Origin: Insolitispirillum peregrinum
GTDB lineage: Bacteria > Pseudomonadota > Alphaproteobacteria > Rhodospirillales > Rhodospirillaceae
Reading direction: 5' to 3' (one strand)
NCBI RefSeq assembly: GCF_042665255.1
Contig: NZ_JBHTCD010000005.1
DNA: 64,000 bases
The notes beneath the pieces were generated by a model. It was not told where the DNA came from, made no database searches, and saw only the letters and a list, made by a program, of their open reading frames with translations. Below, piece by piece: positions 1 to 7,376 of the stretch (positions within the stretch are counted from its first letter, which is position 1; each line of letters starts with the position of its first letter). The position numbers and the translations under genes were made by a program.

Positions 1-510
1 ACTGGCCAGCACATTCAGTTGTGCCAGCGCCAGCATCGCCGCCCGCTTGCATTCCACCATCACCGCATTCAGCAAAGTCCCGGTACGATGCTGTTCGACC
101 ACCATCAGGTCTGCGGTCAGCAACGACTGAAACAGCCGATTGGAGACATGAGCAACCGCATCATAACTGAATTTCGCCCGGTTGACGGCGCTCCAGTAGG
201 TTAATCCCTGCCGGAGAATCACCATCACAACGGTCGCAGCCATAATGGCTGCCAAAGACACCGGCAGACCACAAAACTCGAAGGCCCTGACGATATAGGC
301 AAAGATCTCTGACTTCTGGGCCAGAACGGCTGGTTCTTCACCACTGCGCATGATCTCGAGGATCGGATACACGAGCACCAGCCCTATACCCTCAATGGTT
401 GTCGCAAACAATGCCAACAACACCAGGAAAATCATTGCCGCCGGAGAAGCACCCGCAAAAACTGGCAACCATCTCATCCGTTGCCCGATCAGAGGCTCAG
501 ACCGTGTCAT
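1..510 (-). CDS. ABC exporter membrane subunit, N-terminal part (runs off window)
   Basis: The minus-strand frame opens with ATG at 510 and stays open for 170 codons to the window edge. The start overlaps the stop of the FkbM gene by one base (TGATG), so translation is probably coupled. The product begins MTRSEPLIGQRM and has a hydrophobic segment at about residues 14-40 and another at about 85-105. In between is the charged pattern typical of ABC transporter type-1 membrane domains of the lipid/oligosaccharide flippase class (PglK/MsbA-like). The ATPase half lies outside the window. At the end of a glycan operon, it would plausibly export a lipid-linked glycan or its product. Family assignment is by sequence character only. 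Confidence 0.72.
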   Translation of the reverse strand, partial: MTRSEPLIGQRMRWLPVFAGASPAAMIFLVLLALFATTIEGIGLVLVYPILEIMRSGEEPAVLAQKSEIFAYIVRAFEFCGLPVSLAAIMAATVVMVILRQGLTYWSAVNRAKFSYDAVAHVSNRLFQSLLTADLMVVEQHRTGTLLNAVMVECKRAAMLALAQLNVLAS

Positions 511-1334
511 CAGCACGCGGCCTTTCGCACAAAAATATGGTTACCACGACCACCATAGGTGTGATCCGGACGGCGGACCTCGAAACCAGCCTGTTCCATC
601 ATCGCGATCAGGGCCGGGTCGCCGTTCGACAGCTCGACCAGCACCTGTTCCAGTTTCGGATTGGCCAGCAGGGCAGTCATCCCGCCAAGGACCCGGGCTT
701 CGTTGCCATCCACGTCAATCTTGACGAACCGGGGCGTCTTGCCCGGAGCAATCCGCGCCATCGCCTCGTCAGAGGTCAGGGCCAGCGTCCCCTGAACAAA
801 GACCGGGCGGAACACCACCCCCCCCTCACCGACCGGCGCATGGGCCGAATGATGTGACTGCCCGGTGGCGAACGAAGACAGATGCAATTCGGTCGGTCCC
901 GCCTCGTCTGATGCCGCCAGCGGAAAAGCGACCACCGCCCCGGCCAGACCATTGCGGTGAATGTTGCGGTTCAGAGCGGCAAAATTCTGCGATTCCGGCT
1001 CGAAAGCAACCACCGCAGCACCACGATGGACCGCAGCGTACAGGCTATAGACGCCAATGTTGGCCCCAACATCCAGAAACAAATCCCCTGGCTGCAACTG
1101 GTCAAGCCAGGCAATGGTGTCCGGTTCCTTGTTGAAAAAACCGGTCGCCCGCTGATTTTCCATCCGGGATGTCACATGCAAGAGGATCGGCTTGCCCCCC
1201 TTGCCATCCACCACCACCGTCGAATCAAATTCCTCGAACGTTTCCACCATCAGGTGGCGCAGCTTCGGGCAGCTACGGAAACGGGACTGAACCCAGGAAA
1301 TAAGCGGGCGCGCCAGCGAGCGAAGAGCAACCAT
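510..1334 (-). CDS. FkbM family SAM-dependent methyltransferase
   Basis: This 274-residue protein is of typical FkbM length. The SAM-binding motif I (FLDVGANIGVYSLYAA) is at residues 86-101, followed by an acidic strand-2 end in FEPESQNF (111-118) and VKIDVDGNE (204-212), the FkbM hallmark. FkbM enzymes O-methylate sugars or polyketides, and in glycan loci usually a sugar hydroxyl. The start codon overlaps the SpsF-like gene's stop (TGATG), and the ABC exporter start overlaps its own stop, so the three genes form one coupled unit. The likely role is methyl-capping or decorating the glycan made by this locus. The acceptor is unknown. Confidence 0.88.
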   Translation of the reverse strand: MVALRSLARPLISWVQSRFRSCPKLRHLMVETFEEFDSTVVVDGKGGKPILLHVTSRMENQRATGFFNKEPDTIAWLDQLQPGDLFLDVGANIGVYSLYAAVHRGAAVVAFEPESQNFAALNRNIHRNGLAGAVVAFPLAASDEAGPTELHLSSFATGQSHHSAHAPVGEGGVVFRPVFVQGTLALTSDEAMARIAPGKTPRFVKIDVDGNEARVLGGMTALLANPKLEQVLVELSNGDPALIAMMEQAGFEVRRPDHTYGGRGNHIFVRKAAC

Positions 1335-2062
1335 CAGACAGAGTGACTCCGGTTCAGGGCGACAATATCGGGGCGCTGCTCCAGCAATGCCAGAATGTCA
1401 GCCGAGCGAAAATCGGGAAGGGAAGGATACAGGGCAGCATAGACAGCCCGCACCAGATCAAGGTCTTCGGGGTAATCCATCGTCAGCCGCAAACCGACAT
1501 GACGGGCATCGGGTGCCTCGACATTGATGCAGCGGAAACGGTCGGGCTGACTAAAAACGAACGGCAGAACATGCTCACGCTGAAACGGATCAACTGCCTC
1601 GGCCGCCGCAGCATCCAGGGCTCGCCGAGACACCATTTCGCAATCAAAACCATGCGGATAGGTCCGTGGGCGACAGTTCGACGCATAGTCACAGCCATCG
1701 GTGTGCAGGAACGCCGTCACCACCGCGCCAACGACGTCCGGGTCGATCAGCGGGCAGTCTGCGGTCAGCCGGATCACAGCATCCAGATCAAATGCCGCCG
1801 CAGCCCCGGCATAGCGGCCCAGAACATCGTGTTCAGAGCCGCGAAACAGGCCAACAGCGGGCAAACTGTTCACCAGTTCGGCCACCGGGTCATCCTGCGG
1901 CAAATCGCTGGTCGCCACCACCACGGTTTTCAGCCCCGGAATCCGCCAGATCCGCTCGATCTGCCGTACCAGCGCCGGAGCCCCCAGAATGTCCGCCAGA
2001 ACCTTACCGGGCAAACGGGTTGACCCCATGCGCGCCTGAATGACAACACCCCAGTGAGTCAT
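1334..2062 (-). CDS. SpsF-like cytidylyltransferase family protein (copy 1)
   Basis: A 242-residue protein of the spore-coat SpsF / NeuA-related nucleotidyltransferase family. QARMGSTRLPGK (9-20) is the nucleotide-binding signature, RLTADCPLIDP (98-108) carries the metal-binding Asp, and RLTMDYPEDLDLV near the C-terminus is also typical. The ATG at 2062 is chosen because GAGGAAAAC lies just upstream and the conserved signature then sits at residue 9. An in-frame extension to 2191 would overlap the AsnB gene and add an unconserved leader. SpsF-type enzymes are predicted to activate an acidic or amino sugar as a CMP or other NDP derivative. A second, diverged SpsF-like gene lies at 28564-29316. 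Confidence 0.87.
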   Translation of the reverse strand: MTHWGVVIQARMGSTRLPGKVLADILGAPALVRQIERIWRIPGLKTVVVATSDLPQDDPVAELVNSLPAVGLFRGSEHDVLGRYAGAAAAFDLDAVIRLTADCPLIDPDVVGAVVTAFLHTDGCDYASNCRPRTYPHGFDCEMVSRRALDAAAAEAVDPFQREHVLPFVFSQPDRFRCINVEAPDARHVGLRLTMDYPEDLDLVRAVYAALYPSLPDFRSADILALLEQRPDIVALNRSHSV

Positions 2063-2142
2063 GTTTTCCTCATCCTTTGACACGCCGGCGACCTTAGAGG
2101 TTGTCCGGGAAAAGGGGAAGCCGGTTAACGGAGGAAAGCACC

Positions 2143-3972
2143 CTACCGGAAGAAGGCCTGAAAGAAAGCCTCGGCCACCAGGAATTTCCACAGGAAGAAG
2201 GAATTGCCCAAAGCCGTTTCTTCTCGCCAGACTGCCGTCCGTTGCCGCAGGCGTGCCAGATCGACCAGTCCTCGCTGCACCAGCAAGGCATCGGGGGTCA
2301 GCATGGCATCAATCCGGCTGGCAAGGTCATGTTTCAACCATTCCCGCTGCGGTGTTGCCACGTACAATTTCGGAGCCGTGTTGCGCCAGCCCGGTATGGT
2401 TTTTTCCAGCAATTCGCGCAGTGGTGCCTTGGTGACACCGCCTTCAAACAATCGGGCTGTCGGTACGGTTGCCATCCGTTCGAACAGGCGGTGATCAAGA
2501 AAGGGAACCCGGACCTCGATACCCGACGCCATGTAACAGCGATCCTGCCACCGCAGCAGCTTGGGCAACTTCAGGTGCCGCATATCGCGCCACATCGCCG
2601 CCCGCACCGGGTCACCGGCACCGACGGGAATGCCCGGCAAGGACGGGCTAGCGGCAAAATCGGCGGTTAAAAAGCTCTCGCCCAGCGATGTGCCATCGGG
2701 GGCCTTGGCCTCTGTCGGTCCTTGTAACCGTCGCGCCAGATCGGCAGGGGACCGTTTCCAGTCTCCCGGTTCGGCCTGGGCGAAAGCCTGATACAGACGA
2801 TTGGCTTCCTCATACTCGCCGCGCTGCCACAGATCCCCGATTGCGGCCTCGGCATAATAGCGATAGCCACCAAAAACCTCGTCCGAGCCTTCCCCGCCCA
2901 GCAGGACGGTTATCCCCGCCTTGCGAGCGGTCTGGGCGTTGCGATAATGCCCATAGATTGCCACCCCGCCCAATGGCAGTTCGATGGCCCGCGTAGCGCT
3001 GACCAGATCAGCCCACATCTGTTCCGGAGCAATCGCCGTCGCGGTCACCGCAACATCAGGGCCAAAACTGTCGGCAATCCGCTGCGGCTCATCATAGACC
3101 GTCCCGGGAAAGCCAAACGAAAAACCGTGCAGGGAATGCCCCAATACCGCCGAGCGGGCGCGCACCAGATTGCTGTCCAGCCCCGAAGACAGGCACACCC
3201 CCACCGGCACATCGCTGAGCATGTGGAGCGACAGCGTTTCGTCAATCCAGCCAGCAATGTCATCCAGCGTCACATCGTGACGCAGACCATCGGGGGTCTG
3301 GACCGGACAATCCCAATACGACCACTGCCGCCATGCCCCACCCGGTTGCCATTCAGCCATCGTCGCAGCCGGTAACTGCTCTATACCCTCGAAAAAGGTC
3401 TGCTCACACGTCTCCAGCACCCCATCGGCCAGAAAGGCATGAAAGGCCGCCATATTGGGCTGCAGGGCAACACCGCTGCCACCCAGTGCCGATGCGGTCG
3501 AGGCGAACAGCAGCCCGCCATCCGGTCGCCGGTGCAAATACAGTGACTTGATCGAAAAGCGGTCAACCGCACAGATCAGCCGTTGTTCCGCCGCATCCCA
3601 GATCGCAAAGGCAAACATGCCCCGCAGATGCTCGACACACCGGTCCCCCCAGCGCCAATAGGCAGCCAGAATCGCTTCACTGTCGCTGTGATCGGTTTGA
3701 TAGGGATAGTCGGGAATCTGGCGGCGCAGCTCTGGTGCATTATAGATCTCGCCATTGAAGATCAGGGCCAACCGTCCGCCAAGCCCGCGCATCGGCTGGT
3801 CTGCCGAGGCCGACAGATCAACAATCGCCAGACGGGTATGCCCCATCACCTGATCCGCCGCCAGTCGGGCCCACCCTTCGCCATCCGGACCGCGCGGGCG
3901 AATAGCCCGCAAGGCCCCGGCGATGGCTTCGTCACTCAGGGCAACACCAAAGGCGCCAAAAATACCGCACAT
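2143..3972 (-). CDS. asnB: Asparagine synthetase B-like glutamine amidotransferase
   Basis: At 609 residues this is the usual AsnB length. It begins MCGIFGAFG, so Cys2 is the Ntn nucleophile of the glutaminase domain; RGPDGEGW (27-34) and FNGEIYN (72-78) follow. The synthetase PPi loop reads SSGLDS (262-267), a common variant of SGGxDS, and GEGSDEVFGGY supports the adenylating domain. Stand-alone AsnB makes asparagine. Copies inside polysaccharide loci are usually thought to amidate a sugar carboxylate (the WbpS type), so here amidation of a uronic or nonulosonic acid is likelier than asparagine supply. It lies 80 bp upstream of the SpsF-like gene on the same strand. Confidence 0.9.
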   Translation of the reverse strand: MCGIFGAFGVALSDEAIAGALRAIRPRGPDGEGWARLAADQVMGHTRLAIVDLSASADQPMRGLGGRLALIFNGEIYNAPELRRQIPDYPYQTDHSDSEAILAAYWRWGDRCVEHLRGMFAFAIWDAAEQRLICAVDRFSIKSLYLHRRPDGGLLFASTASALGGSGVALQPNMAAFHAFLADGVLETCEQTFFEGIEQLPAATMAEWQPGGAWRQWSYWDCPVQTPDGLRHDVTLDDIAGWIDETLSLHMLSDVPVGVCLSSGLDSNLVRARSAVLGHSLHGFSFGFPGTVYDEPQRIADSFGPDVAVTATAIAPEQMWADLVSATRAIELPLGGVAIYGHYRNAQTARKAGITVLLGGEGSDEVFGGYRYYAEAAIGDLWQRGEYEEANRLYQAFAQAEPGDWKRSPADLARRLQGPTEAKAPDGTSLGESFLTADFAASPSLPGIPVGAGDPVRAAMWRDMRHLKLPKLLRWQDRCYMASGIEVRVPFLDHRLFERMATVPTARLFEGGVTKAPLRELLEKTIPGWRNTAPKLYVATPQREWLKHDLASRIDAMLTPDALLVQRGLVDLARLRQRTAVWREETALGNSFFLWKFLVAEAFFQAFFR

Positions 3973-4026
3973 GGCCGTGTCCGCCTGCTCCTGTGTGCCC
4001 TCCGCTCGGGCGGGCGGGAAAAAAGA

Positions 4027-4788
4027 TTATAAGTCCAGAACGCCTTCAAACCGCCGGGCCATCGCCAACCCCGACGGTTCATGCAAATCAATCAGGGCCC
4101 ACTGCTCTTCCACCACGATAAACCCGACGTCCTGTCCCATCAGACTGCCGCGATCCATACAGGACGCCCGCATCATCAGGGTCAACCCGGCAATCTCGCG
4201 GTAAAAAACGCTGCCTTCACGGGTCTGTATCCGGTCAAGATGGCCATAACTGTCAGCCACCCACAGATTACCATATTCCGGCACCACACTGACGGCAGTA
4301 TCCAGAGCCGGATTGTGCGCCAACAGGTCCGCCGCTTCGGTAATCAGGCCGACCGGACGGAACGGATGGCTGGGCTCCAGCACCAGAATGGTGCTGAACG
4401 TCTTGCCGCTTTGCTCTTCCGCCCAGCGCCGGGCCGTATCCAGCACCGCGAAATAGCTGTTTCCACGCTCGCTTTCTTCCTGTCCGCGCTTGCGAATCAG
4501 CCATCCAGCCTGACGCGCTGCCACATGGTCAGCAATCGCATCGCTGTCGGTAGTCAAAATCAGCGTGATGTCACCCCGGGCCACCTGACGCTCGGCAGAG
4601 GCCAGCGTCGGGTCGATCACCCGCCCCGACGCCAGATCAGCCAGGAAAAAGGACTCTTCGCCAGATTTTCCCCCGTCTCCCTGACCAACATCACCAGCCC
4701 GCGCTGGCACGATGATGACTGTCGGCCCCAACGGGACGAAGCACGGGTCATTCAGGCCCGATGGAGACAATCCGCTGGAGGAATTCAT
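4027..4788 (-). CDS. Degenerate acylneuraminate cytidylyltransferase-like protein
   Basis: A 253-residue protein that follows the NeuA fold in outline: IIVPAR at 25-30, an ILTTDSDAIADHV segment (77-89), LEPSHPFRP (137-145) where NeuA has QPTSPLR, and EEQWALIDLHEP near the end. The nucleotide-binding loop that should read ARGGSKGxPxKN is replaced by ARAGDVGQGDGGKS, so the key basic/Gly pattern is broken. It is translationally coupled (ATGA at 4785-4788) to the intact NeuA-like gene just upstream. It may be a non-catalytic partner or regulatory subunit, or an enzyme with altered specificity. The fold call is moderately sure; the loss of activity is inferred. Confidence 0.72.
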   Translation of the reverse strand: MNSSSGLSPSGLNDPCFVPLGPTVIIVPARAGDVGQGDGGKSGEESFFLADLASGRVIDPTLASAERQVARGDITLILTTDSDAIADHVAARQAGWLIRKRGQEESERGNSYFAVLDTARRWAEEQSGKTFSTILVLEPSHPFRPVGLITEAADLLAHNPALDTAVSVVPEYGNLWVADSYGHLDRIQTREGSVFYREIAGLTLMMRASCMDRGSLMGQDVGFIVVEEQWALIDLHEPSGLAMARRFEGVLDL

Positions 4789-5504
4789 TCGGGCAACCCC
4801 CAGCGCAGCATCACCTGCTCGGCCAGCCAGTGGTCAAACTCGTCATGAATATCAATGCAGGTGCGGAAGTCTTCGTTGATGATCAATTCAACCTTGTCCC
4901 CGATCCGGCGGCCCGAGCGCACGATGTGAGCGCGGGTGGCCGCTGCGACCCCGGTGTCTTCCCGGTAGACCAGGCGACGCTTGGGGTTCTGACGGGTCAT
5001 GTACTCGCGCATTTCCGGCAGAACACGCACCCACTCGCCGCTTTCCGGGTCTTTGGTCCAGAAGTTTTTGGGTGTCAGGTGGGCCGAAAAGGCGCTTTCG
5101 ACATCCGGGCGATCATGCAGGGTGGTGACGGCAGTCCGGATCCAGTCCACCGAACGGAACAGGTCGGTCGGCTGTAAGTACACAACGATATTGTAGGTAA
5201 TGCCAAAGTCCTTTTCCAGGTCTTCCAGCACATGGACCAGCACATGTTCGTTGCGCGCCTCATCCGTCGCCAGATGGGCCGGGCGCAGGAACGGCACCCA
5301 TGCCCCATGGGCACGGGCCACCTCGGCGATTTCCGGATCGTCGGTCGACACCAGAACATCGGTGCAAACACCAGACTTCAGGGCCGCTTCAATCGAATAG
5401 GCCAGCAGGGGCTTTCCTGCCACCGGCTTGATGTTCTTGCCCGGCAGCCCCTTGGAACCGCCCCGCGCCAGAATGATGGCAATAGTGTCGCGTTGTTCGG
5501 TCAT
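4785..5504 (-). CDS. Acylneuraminate cytidylyltransferase (NeuA-like CMP-sugar synthetase)
   Basis: A 239-residue protein of normal family length. The signature IILARGGSKGLPGKN is at residues 10-24, KPLLAYSIEA follows, LVSTDDPEIAEVA is at 51-63 and YLQPTDLFR at 109-117. These are the CTP-binding and metal-binding motifs of NeuA/PseF/LegF enzymes, which activate 9-carbon nonulosonic acids as CMP-sugars before transfer to flagellin, LPS or capsule. It lies 8 bp downstream of the GT2 gene and overlaps the degenerate homologue by 4 bases. Which nonulosonate it uses cannot be read from sequence. The nonulosonate synthase expected in such a locus is not in this window. Confidence 0.88.
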   Translation of the reverse strand: MTEQRDTIAIILARGGSKGLPGKNIKPVAGKPLLAYSIEAALKSGVCTDVLVSTDDPEIAEVARAHGAWVPFLRPAHLATDEARNEHVLVHVLEDLEKDFGITYNIVVYLQPTDLFRSVDWIRTAVTTLHDRPDVESAFSAHLTPKNFWTKDPESGEWVRVLPEMREYMTRQNPKRRLVYREDTGVAAATRAHIVRSGRRIGDKVELIINEDFRTCIDIHDEFDHWLAEQVMLRWGLPE

Positions 5505-5512
5505 GATCCCTC

Positions 5513-6211
5513 TTACGTCCGCTGCCTGCGGTTCAAGTGTTCAATCACACGAACCACCCGAGCCGCCCGGGCTTCGTTGCGGCCCTGATGAATGCCGTGC
5601 TGATGATAAACGCGGGCCTGCGGCTCATAGACCAGTGAATGCCCCAACGCGATCATGCGTTGGCCCCATTCACGGTCTTCCTGTCCGGCGATGTCCTCGT
5701 CAAAGGGGTGCGCTTGCCACACCGCCCGCGGTATTGCCGAGTTTGCATTGTGGAAAAAGACATCCCGCCGCTGATAAACACGGTCTTCGCGGAATGTCAG
5801 CCATAGATCGCGCTTGTCGAAATCAGGGGTATCCGGCAGGGGTTCCTGACGGCCATAGACACCCACAATCCGCGATGACTGCGCCAGTGCTCCCAACAGG
5901 TAATCGGCCCACAAATCGTTCACCGGCAAACAGTGCGCCGACAGGATTGCCAGCACAGGCGACCGGGCCACGGCACAACCAACGTTGATCGCCCGCCCAT
6001 AGCTGAACTGATCGGCGGGCATCCGCACCATGCGGGCCCCCATTTGTTCAGCAATCTGCCAGGTCCCATCCGTCGAGTCGTTATCGACCACGATCGTTTC
6101 GATGGCCTGAAGACGCTGGAAAGCCAGCGCCTTCAGACAACGTTCCATCCACCGCGCTTCGTTTTTGCTGCGGATGATGACGCTCAGGACCGGATTAGAA
6201 ACGGCAGACAT
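5513..6211 (-). CDS. Glycosyltransferase family 2
   Basis: A 232-residue GT-A glycosyltransferase. PVLSVIIRSKNEARW (7-21) opens the GT2 fold, and VVDNDSTDGT (41-50) is the nucleotide-sugar/metal-binding strand. An Asp-rich acceptor region follows, and AGQEDREWG resembles the ED catalytic-base motif. The ATG at 6211 is preferred because it puts the conserved VSVII-type strand at residue 8. It overlaps the end of the upstream methyltransferase gene by 17 bases. The protein has no membrane segment, so it probably acts in the cytoplasm on a lipid-linked or protein acceptor. Confidence 0.85.
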   Translation of the reverse strand: MSAVSNPVLSVIIRSKNEARWMERCLKALAFQRLQAIETIVVDNDSTDGTWQIAEQMGARMVRMPADQFSYGRAINVGCAVARSPVLAILSAHCLPVNDLWADYLLGALAQSSRIVGVYGRQEPLPDTPDFDKRDLWLTFREDRVYQRRDVFFHNANSAIPRAVWQAHPFDEDIAGQEDREWGQRMIALGHSLVYEPQARVYHQHGIHQGRNEARAARVVRVIEHLNRRQRT

Positions 6212-7226
6212 AGCGAAGGTCAGCCTCGCCCACCAGATCCGCGTCTTCGGCAAACAGGGTCTTGCGCTCGGCGCTGTCGATCATTTCACCTCGTTCCATG
6301 ATCTGCCAGCTCTTGAAGCCAACAGCCCGCAGGCGGTCCTGGAACTCGGCATGGCTGATCACTTCACGGCACGGCACGAACACGTGGTCCATGTAGTTAA
6401 AGACCTTGCCCGGCGCGACGCTCAACAGCTCCAGTGCGCTGAAGGCATAGCCACGCGGCACGCAGGCCATCACCGACCGCATCATGTCGGTCAGGTCCCA
6501 CCACAGCTCGCCGCTGCCGTAGAGCATGACATAGGCGATGCCATCCTTGCGGGTGATACGCGCCAGCTCGGCCAGACCCTTTTTCGGATCGGTGGTGTGG
6601 TGCAGCACACCATTGCACGAAACGAAATCAAAGCTTTCGTCTTCGAACGGCAGTTCCAGCACGCTACCGGCCTGGAAGTGGCAACGGTCAGAATACCCCA
6701 GACGCTGGGCGCGGGCGGTACCATCGGCAATGGCGCGCTCGGACAGGTCAAAGCCCCAGGACTCCGACGCCCCGGCATCGGCCATGGCAATCACATAGCG
6801 GCCCGAACCACAGCCCAGATCGATACACTTCTTGCCCTTCAGATCCAGCGAAATCCCGCTCATCACAAAGCGCTTGTCGAACAGCTTTGCCATGTCCAGG
6901 AATTCCTGGTCGGTGTAGTAGGTCCAGCACCGGCTGTACAGATCGGCGGTGAACACTTCGATCGTTTCCGCTGCGGCAGCCGGCGATTCCGCCTGCAACA
7001 CCACCGGGTGGGTCTCGGCCATCATCTGGGCACGACGCAGACCGGCCATGAAGGCTTCGCGGTCAAATGCCCGCTTCTGACCACGCAGATCATCGAACAG
7101 CTTGTACAGACCATAGGTCAGCAGGGTGCGCAGGCCGTGGGCCTTGCCGTGGGGGTCGGCCGCTTCGATAGCAGCGCCGACGGCGGAAATTGCCTGGTTC
7201 AAGGCATCACGGGTAATCTGGGTCAT
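6195..7226 (-). CDS. Class I SAM-dependent methyltransferase
   Basis: A 343-residue protein with a helical N-terminal region of about 130 residues followed by a Rossmann methyltransferase domain: CIDLGCGSGRYVIAMA (134-149, motif I), then DLSERAIADGTARA and FDFVSCNGVLHHTTDP (motif IV/post-motif). The start is the ATG at 7226, which has AGGA seven bases upstream and a following MTQITRDAL. An earlier in-frame ATG has no ribosome site. The long N-terminus suggests a specific protein or sugar-lipid substrate. Its place between the 652-residue unknown and the GT2 gene suggests modification of a glycan intermediate; the substrate is unknown. Confidence 0.82.
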   Translation of the reverse strand: MTQITRDALNQAISAVGAAIEAADPHGKAHGLRTLLTYGLYKLFDDLRGQKRAFDREAFMAGLRRAQMMAETHPVVLQAESPAAAAETIEVFTADLYSRCWTYYTDQEFLDMAKLFDKRFVMSGISLDLKGKKCIDLGCGSGRYVIAMADAGASESWGFDLSERAIADGTARAQRLGYSDRCHFQAGSVLELPFEDESFDFVSCNGVLHHTTDPKKGLAELARITRKDGIAYVMLYGSGELWWDLTDMMRSVMACVPRGYAFSALELLSVAPGKVFNYMDHVFVPCREVISHAEFQDRLRAVGFKSWQIMERGEMIDSAERKTLFAEDADLVGEADLRYVCRF

Positions 7227-7376
7227 CGTATCCTGGCTATCGTCGAAGAAATGAGGTGCTGTTTCGTAACAGCGCATACCATAGATGGGCAACCAGCGAA
7301 AGTGACAGACCTCGTTACTGTCAAAAACAGCCGAATTTGTCGCTCATACAACGGCAAGCCATGCCCTTACGGGCGA

